Of a DNA stretch of 10,873 nt, positions 6,668 through 10,873 are shown piece after piece. The DNA comes from an uncultured Cloacibacillus sp. (lineage in GTDB: Bacteria; Synergistota; Synergistia; Synergistales; Synergistaceae): the NCBI GenBank assembly GCA_900544635.1, contig UQVV01000043.1, forward strand, positions 1-10,873, read 5' to 3'. Position numbers and translations under genes: made by a program. Each line of letters starts with the position of its first letter. The stretch's first letter is position 1. The notes below the pieces were generated by a model. That model was given only the letters and a program-made list of their open reading frames with translations. It had not been told where the DNA came from and searched no databases.

Positions 6668-8332
6668 TTACGCTTCCGCTACGGCCCGCGCCTTTGCCTT
6701 TCTGCGCGCCGAGATGAATTCGTATCCGAGCCGCGCCGCGACGTTGACGAGTACGACCAGGACGGAGAGTGCGGAAGCCGGGGCGATGTCGCCTGCGTCT
6801 TCCATGTTGACTATCGCGACCGAGGCGAGCTTGAAATCGGCGGGATAGAGGAATACTACCGCCGAGATCGTCACCATCGAGTTCACGAAGATGTAGACCA
6901 TCGTCTCGCAGAGCGCCTCCGAGCACATCGGCAGCGTCACTTTGCAGAAGGTGCGCCAGAGCGGCACGGACATGGATTCCGATACGGCCTCTATCTCTCG
7001 GTCGAGCTTTTTGAGCGCCGAGGTCGCGGTTACGAAGGGGACGGAGTAGAAATGCACCATGTTCGCGAGCACCATTATCCACATCGTGCCGTAGAGGAAG
7101 CCGAACGGGTTGCCGTCCGCCGTGAAGAAGAATATGAACGCTATGCCTATCGAGAGGCCCGGAAGCGCGAGCGGCACGATCGAAAGGAGGTAGTCGGCCT
7201 GGCGCAGCAGCTTGTACCCGCGCGTCTTTTCGATCAGCCACGCGTTGACGAATACGAATGCCGTGCCTATCACCGCGGAAATCAGCGATACTATGATACT
7301 GTTCCCGAAGGAGCTCAGGCCGCCGGTCGCGGGGCTGTCCACGAGGAAATGTTCCAGCGTGAACGAGAGGTTGTACGGCCACGCCTTTATGAAGGCGGCG
7401 AAGAACCCGGCGCCGAGCAGCACGAATATGAATATGTTTATCACGATGCAGAACGCAGTCAGCGCCCTGTCGCGGATTTTGTCTTCTATTATTCTGTACG
7501 ACACGCTGCGCGAGCTGACCGTAGCCTCGTTGGCCGAGCTGATGAATCTGTCGGCCGCGAACATCACGAGGGCCGGGATCATCAGAAGCAGCCCGACGAC
7601 CGCGCCCATGCCGAAGTTCTGCTGGCCTACGACCTGCTTGTAAATATCGGTGGCGAGGACGCTGTAGTTTCCGCCGACGACCTTCGGCGCGCCGAAGTCG
7701 GTGAAGCAGAGCGTGAAGGCGACGAGGAAGGCGCTGACGATGCCGAACTTCGCGCCGGGCAGCGTCACGGTGCGGAAGATGCGCCAGGCGCTCGAGCCCA
7801 TGACGCGCGCCGCTTCGTACAGGCGGTTGTCGCAGTATGCGAGAGTTATCGAAAGTATCAGGAAGGCCTGCGGGAATGTGTAGAATACCTCGCTGATGAA
7901 GATGCCGAGCGGCCCGTAGAGCGGAAGCTTGAGCCCCATCATCGTTATTATCCCCTTGTTGCCTATCAGGTAGACGAGGGCGATGCCGTACATCATCGTG
8001 GGGGCGAAGAGCGGCAGGACCGCCGTGAAACGCAGGAGTTTCTTCGCCGGCACGAGCGCGCGCGTAAGGGCGTAGGCGTAGACGAAGGCGAGGACCGTGG
8101 CGACCGCGGCGACCGCCGTCGAGATTACGAGAGAATTTTTCAGCGAGCGCACCAGGTGCGGCGATGAGAAATATTCGACGAAATTCGCAAGCCCGATGAA
8201 AGTTCCGTCGTTCGCGTGGAAAGCTTTGGAGAAAAGCGCGAACATCGGGCAGACTACTATTATGAAGAGAAACGCGAGTGAGAAAACGAGCAGGCCCGTC
8301 TGGAGCCTGCTCGCGCTTTTTATCCTGACCAT
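6668..8332 (-). CDS. 2-AEP ABC transporter permease, two permease domains fused (PhnU2 type)
   Basis: This is the membrane channel of the 2-AEP importer. The 554-residue protein contains two binding-protein-dependent permease domains in one chain, residues about 1-270 and 290-554, each with around six membrane helices. Each half has an EAA loop that contacts the ATPase: EAARVMGSSAWRIFRTVTLP at 173-192 and the more degenerate one starting EAVSESMSVPLWR at 449-468. Fusion of both halves is normal for the family described as putative 2-AEP permease PhnU2 and for iron FbpB-like permeases. Substrate is inferred from phnX and phnW downstream. The ATG lies one base after the ATPase stop, with only a weak AAGGCAAG ribosome site, so it is probably coupled. 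A terminator-like hairpin covers codons 7-16. Confidence 0.9.
   Translation of the reverse strand: MVRIKSASRLQTGLLVFSLAFLFIIVVCPMFALFSKAFHANDGTFIGLANFVEYFSSPHLVRSLKNSLVISTAVAAVATVLAFVYAYALTRALVPAKKLLRFTAVLPLFAPTMMYGIALVYLIGNKGIITMMGLKLPLYGPLGIFISEVFYTFPQAFLILSITLAYCDNRLYEAARVMGSSAWRIFRTVTLPGAKFGIVSAFLVAFTLCFTDFGAPKVVGGNYSVLATDIYKQVVGQQNFGMGAVVGLLLMIPALVMFAADRFISSANEATVSSRSVSYRIIEDKIRDRALTAFCIVINIFIFVLLGAGFFAAFIKAWPYNLSFTLEHFLVDSPATGGLSSFGNSIIVSLISAVIGTAFVFVNAWLIEKTRGYKLLRQADYLLSIVPLALPGLSIGIAFIFFFTADGNPFGFLYGTMWIMVLANMVHFYSVPFVTATSALKKLDREIEAVSESMSVPLWRTFCKVTLPMCSEALCETMVYIFVNSMVTISAVVFLYPADFKLASVAIVNMEDAGDIAPASALSVLVVLVNVAARLGYEFISARRKAKARAVAEA
8287..8313. repeat. Strong intragenic hairpin at the 5' end of the permease gene
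   Basis: CGAGCAGGC and GCCTGCTCG form a perfect nine-pair stem around a nine-base loop, within codons 7-16 of the permease. On the minus-strand mRNA it is followed at once by UUUUCUC, which resembles an intrinsic terminator. On the plus strand it is followed by CGCTTTTTATC. It may be an attenuator or simply a coding coincidence. Confidence 0.6.
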
Positions 8333-8333
8333 T

Positions 8334-9305
8334 TTAGCTTGCCTTGAGGCAAATCACCTTTTCCGCAGGGATATCGAGGTAGACGAGGGCTCCGAAGCGC
8401 AGCGGCAGCGTCTCGCGCTGCTGCGCGGGCACGTCCGCCGTGTACTCTCCGTCGCCGGTCTCGACGCCGACGCGGTAGAAGGAGCCGCGGAACTCGATGT
8501 CGCAGATGCGTCCGGGGATGGAATCTTCCGAAGCCTCGCCGCGCAGGCGCAGGCTCTCGGGGCGTATCGCTCCGCGCCGGCCGCCGACGAAATTCACCGT
8601 GCCGACGAAATCGGCGACGAAGGGGCTGCTCGGCGACTCGTAGACATTCTGCGGCGTGTCTATCTGCTCGATGACCGAATTGTTCATGACGATGACGCGG
8701 TCGGCGAGCGACAGCGCCTCTTCCTGGTCGTGCGTGACCATTATCGTCGTTATGCCGAGCTTCTGCTGTATGCGGCGAAGCTCGCGGCGCAGCTTGACGC
8801 GCACCTTCGCGTCGAGCGCCGAAAGCGGCTCGTCGAGGAGCAGGAATTCCGGCTTCAGCACTATCGCGCGCGCAATCGCGACGCGCTGCTGCTGTCCGCC
8901 CGAGAGCTGCTGCGGATATTTTTTGCGCTGCTCCGTGAGGCCGACCATATCGAGCGCGTCGTTCACGCGCGAGGCGATTTCTTCACGTGAGAGGCGCTTG
9001 TTCCAGAGGCCGTAGGCGACGTTTTCTTCGGCGGTCATGTTCGGGAAGAGCGCGTAAGACTGGAAGACTATCCCGAAATTCCGGGCGGAGGGCGGCTCGC
9101 CCGTAACGTCGCGGCCGCCTATCTCCACCTTTCCGCTCTCTATATCTTCAAGTCCCGCGATGACGCGCAGGAGCGTGCTTTTCCCGCACCCCGAGGGGCC
9201 GAGGACGCAGACGAACTCGCCGTCTTCTATTTCGAAGCTCACGTCGTTGAGCGCCGTCTGCTTCCCGAATTTCTTGATTATATGTTCAGCGCGGAGAGAT
9301 GCCAT
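8334..9305 (-). CDS. 2-AEP ABC transporter ATP-binding protein (PhnT type)
   Basis: This is the cytoplasmic ATPase that powers 2-AEP import. It has 323 residues: an ABC domain (about 1-235) and a C-terminal TOBE-like domain (about 240-323). All ABC motifs are intact: Walker A GPSGCGKST at 36-44, Q-loop Gln82, signature LSGGQQQR at 134-141, Walker B FLLLDEP at 154-160 and switch His192. RGAIRPESLRL near 244-254 is the TOBE-type segment seen in polyamine, iron, maltose and phosphonate ATPases. A single ATPase would serve as a homodimer under the fused permease. By sequence alone it could be a spermidine or iron transporter ATPase; the operon points to 2-AEP. The ATG is preceded by GGGAGGAG about ten bases upstream, and 31 bases separate it from the binding-protein gene. 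Confidence 0.92.
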   Translation of the reverse strand: MASLRAEHIIKKFGKQTALNDVSFEIEDGEFVCVLGPSGCGKSTLLRVIAGLEDIESGKVEIGGRDVTGEPPSARNFGIVFQSYALFPNMTAEENVAYGLWNKRLSREEIASRVNDALDMVGLTEQRKKYPQQLSGGQQQRVAIARAIVLKPEFLLLDEPLSALDAKVRVKLRRELRRIQQKLGITTIMVTHDQEEALSLADRVIVMNNSVIEQIDTPQNVYESPSSPFVADFVGTVNFVGGRRGAIRPESLRLRGEASEDSIPGRICDIEFRGSFYRVGVETGDGEYTADVPAQQRETLPLRFGALVYLDIPAEKVICLKAS

Positions 9306-9336
9306 AATCTTCGTACTCCTCCCTGTCAGGCCGGGA

Positions 9337-10398
9337 TTAGTCCTTAGCCTCCGTCTTGCCGTCGTAGCGCGCCGCCCATTCCTTAAGGATGCGGTCGCGG
9401 TTCAGCGCGGACCATTTCAGGTCGTTGTTCTTGACGAGCTGCGAAAGCGGGTCTTTCTCGTACCCTTCGGGGATACCCTCGCGCACCTTGACAGCGGTGA
9501 TCGCGTAGTCGTCTTTCAGCGCGTTGATGGCTTCGTCCGAAATCGCCCAGTCGAGGAAAAGTTTCGACTCCGGCTTGATGTTCGCTTTCTTTATCAGAGC
9601 GTTCGCCTCGACGTCCCAGCCGCTGCCCTCTTCGGGGAAGATGACCTCGATCGGAGCGCCTTTCTTCTTCTGGTTCATGCCGGCGTAGCCGTAGGAGATG
9701 CCTACCGCGAACTCTCCGGCCGCGGCCTTCTTTGCGGGAGCGGAGCCGGAATGCGTGTACATCGCGATGTTGTTGTGAAGCTTATCCATGTACTCGAAAG
9801 CTTTCTTCTCGCCCATGAGGTGGATGAGTCCGGTAACGGCAAGGAAGCCTGTGCCGGACGAGTTCGGGTTGCTCATGATTATCTGGCCCTTGAACTCCGG
9901 ACGGAGAAGGTCTTCGTAAGATTTGATGGGGGGAAGTCCTTTCGCCTTGGCTTCGGCGGTGTTGTAGATTATCGCCGTCTCCCAGGCGTCGATGCCGACC
10001 CATGCGGGCGGGTTCGCAGTATCTTTGAGCATCGGCTCGACACGGTCGAGTCCCTTCGGAGCGTAAGGCTCTATCATGCCGCGGTCCTCAAGAACGAGAA
10101 GACTCGAAGCCGCCGTCCCCCAGACAACGTCGGCCGGGGTCTTGTCGCCCTCGGCGAGAAGCTTCGCCGTGATGATGCCCGTAGAGTCGCGGACTATCTT
10201 GACCTCGATATCGGGATACTTCTCGCGGAAAGAGGCGAGATACTTGTTTATCTGCTCGTTCTCAAGAGCTGTGTAGACGGTAAGCTCCTTCTTATCCGCA
10301 GCCTGCGCCTCGCTCGCGAAAACCGCAGGAAAAGCTGTGATGGCGGCGGCAGCCGCGACTGCGAGCATTCCCTTGCCAAAACGACTCCAAATACCCAT
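9337..10398 (-). CDS. 2-AEP ABC transporter periplasmic binding protein (PhnS type)
   Basis: This secreted protein captures the substrate and delivers it to the permease. With the ATG at 10396-10398 it has 353 residues. A signal peptide covers about residues 1-33: positive SRFGK, an alanine-rich hydrophobic core, and cleavage predicted after AQA. The mature protein begins ADKKELTVYTALE and resembles the iron/2-AEP (PhnS2-like) class of binding proteins, with SNPNSSGTGFLAVTG (about 176-190), a conserved ligand-loop region. There is no lipobox cysteine, so it is soluble in a periplasm, which argues for a diderm cell. An in-frame TTG at 10413 would add five residues, but its codons 2-3 are the AGGAGG ribosome site itself, so it is rejected. 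First gene of the operon. 2-AEP specificity is inferred from phnX and phnW. Confidence 0.9.
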   Translation of the reverse strand: MGIWSRFGKGMLAVAAAAAITAFPAVFASEAQAADKKELTVYTALENEQINKYLASFREKYPDIEVKIVRDSTGIITAKLLAEGDKTPADVVWGTAASSLLVLEDRGMIEPYAPKGLDRVEPMLKDTANPPAWVGIDAWETAIIYNTAEAKAKGLPPIKSYEDLLRPEFKGQIIMSNPNSSGTGFLAVTGLIHLMGEKKAFEYMDKLHNNIAMYTHSGSAPAKKAAAGEFAVGISYGYAGMNQKKKGAPIEVIFPEEGSGWDVEANALIKKANIKPESKLFLDWAISDEAINALKDDYAITAVKVREGIPEGYEKDPLSQLVKNNDLKWSALNRDRILKEWAARYDGKTEAKD

Positions 10399-10404
10399 GA
10401 AAAT

Positions 10405-10410
10405 CCTCCT
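10405..10410 (-). promoter_or_regulatory. Ribosome binding site that fixes the binding-protein start
   Basis: AGGAGG on the minus strand, six bases before the ATG at 10398. It excludes the upstream in-frame TTG at 10413, which overlaps it. Its first two bases also lie in the 3' arm of the leader inverted repeat (10409-10417). Confidence 0.9.
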
Positions 10411-10468
10411 CAAAAATTTGTGTTCACAATACCGTCCTTGCGGACGCTACTATGAAACCATTTTTGAG
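10409..10468 (-). promoter_or_regulatory. Candidate structured leader of the phn operon
   Basis: Minus-strand RNA carries a perfect nine-base inverted repeat, CUCAAAAAU (complement of 10460-10468) with AUUUUUGAG (complement of 10409-10417). It encloses a hairpin CGUCC-GCAA-GGACG with a GNRA loop (10433-10446) and a short dyad UUGUGAACACAA (10418-10429). Together these could form a three-way junction whose closing stem reaches two bases into the ribosome site. The 10418-10429 dyad could instead be a DNA operator. No known riboswitch class was recognised. Confidence 0.4.
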
Positions 10469-10522
10469 TTACGGCTGCGTTTATCGATTGTTACGCTTAG
10501 GTAAAGGGTGGGAAAAGGGCCG

Positions 10523-10531
10523 TGATATAAT
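10523..10531 (+). promoter_or_regulatory. Extended -10 promoter for the LysE-family gene
   Basis: TGATATAAT is a perfect TATAAT with the TGn extension, about 29 bases before the GTG start. No recognisable -35 hexamer lies 16-18 bases upstream, as is common for extended -10 promoters. The transcript would begin near 10538 and have a short leader. Confidence 0.65.
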
Positions 10532-10559
10532 CGCATAAAAATCTGCGGGAGGCGTGATT

Positions 10560-10873
10560 GTGTACTACTTCCTTCAAGGACTGACGCTCGGCCTCGCTTA
10601 CGTCGCTCCGATAGGAGTGCAGAACCTTTTCGTGATAAATTCGGCTATGACGCAGAGCAGGCGGCGCGCTCTGCTCACGGCGCTCATCGTCATATTCTTC
10701 GACGTGACGCTCGCGCTCTTCTGCTTCTTCGGCATCGGCGCGGCGATACAGAAATATGAAAAGCTCCAGATGTTCATCTTGGGAGCGGGCGGCGTGGTGG
10801 TAATCAAAATCGGCCTCGGCCTGCTGCGCGAAAAGGCGCGCGAAATCGGCGAAGCGCGCGCGCCGGCGCCGCT
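10560..10873 (+). CDS. LysE/ArgO-family amino-acid exporter, N-terminal part (cut by window edge)
   Basis: LysE-family proteins export basic or other amino acids through the inner membrane. The frame stays open from 10560 to the right edge (104 codons). It begins MYYFLQGLTLGLAYVAPIGV with VQNLFVINSAMTQSRRRALL following. The GLxLGxAYVAPIGVQNLFV block matches the hallmark N-terminus of the family (APIGxQNxFV). Three hydrophobic helices are visible (about 3-25, 38-62 and 70-88). The start is GTG at 10560-10562, chosen because GGGAGG (10547-10552) lies seven bases upstream; the in-frame GTG at 10554 is too close to that site. It is divergent from the phn operon. The substrate cannot be told from this fragment. 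The minus-strand frame opposite is its shadow. Confidence 0.88.
   Translation, partial: MYYFLQGLTLGLAYVAPIGVQNLFVINSAMTQSRRRALLTALIVIFFDVTLALFCFFGIGAAIQKYEKLQMFILGAGGVVVIKIGLGLLREKAREIGEARAPAP

Noticed and set aside
6320..8167. A 615-codon open frame on the plus strand opposite the permease and phnX.
   Set aside because: It is antisense to two clear genes, its product is dominated by Arg, Glu, Asp and His with no domain or membrane pattern, and such frames arise from GC-rich codon use on the other strand.
10399..10413. Upstream TTG start for the binding protein, adding five residues.
   Set aside because: Its second and third codons are the AGGAGG ribosome site of the ATG at 10398, and the signal peptide fits the ATG start.
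10598..10807. A 69-codon minus-strand frame near the right edge.
   Set aside because: It is antisense to the LysE-family gene, whose plus-strand frame has family motifs and a good ribosome site.

Overview
The window reads as a GC-rich bacterial chromosome segment from what is probably a strict anaerobe. It carries an Rnf-type ferredoxin:NAD+ oxidoreductase operon in the order rnfC-D-G-E-A-B, the arrangement typical of Acetobacterium, Clostridium and other fermentative anaerobes. Codon use, the strong AGGAGG ribosome sites and this gene order would fit an amino-acid-fermenting lineage such as Synergistota, but that placement is an inference and nothing in the window proves it.

Layout. From position 1 to 4364, on the minus strand, lies the rnf operon. 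It reads rnfC, rnfD, rnfG, rnfE, rnfA, rnfB and is cut inside rnfB by the left edge. The genes are tightly packed with TAATG or short overlaps. From 4365 to 4698 is an intergenic stretch holding a candidate rnf promoter, a dyad, and a strong intrinsic terminator for the upstream operon. From 4699 to 10398, also on the minus strand, is a complete 2-aminoethylphosphonate (2-AEP) operon. It runs from a periplasmic binding protein (phnS type) through an ABC ATPase (phnT type), a fused double-domain permease and phosphonoacetaldehyde hydrolase (phnX) to 2-AEP:pyruvate transaminase (phnW). A divergent intergenic region follows (10399-10559), and a LysE/ArgO-family amino-acid exporter begins on the plus strand at 10560 and runs off the right edge.

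How the genes work together. The ABC system would import 2-AEP. PhnW transfers its amino group to pyruvate, giving alanine and phosphonoacetaldehyde. PhnX cleaves the C-P bond to give acetaldehyde and phosphate. The Rnf complex couples reduced-ferredoxin oxidation and NAD+ reduction to ion export. The two operons are separately terminated, so any metabolic link between them is inference.

No mobile element, CRISPR array, tRNA, rRNA or phage gene was seen. I did not find an obviously new multigene system. The points worth a second look are a four-cysteine tail on RnfE, a terminator-like hairpin inside the start of the permease gene, and a nested inverted-repeat leader that touches the ribosome site of the binding-protein gene.
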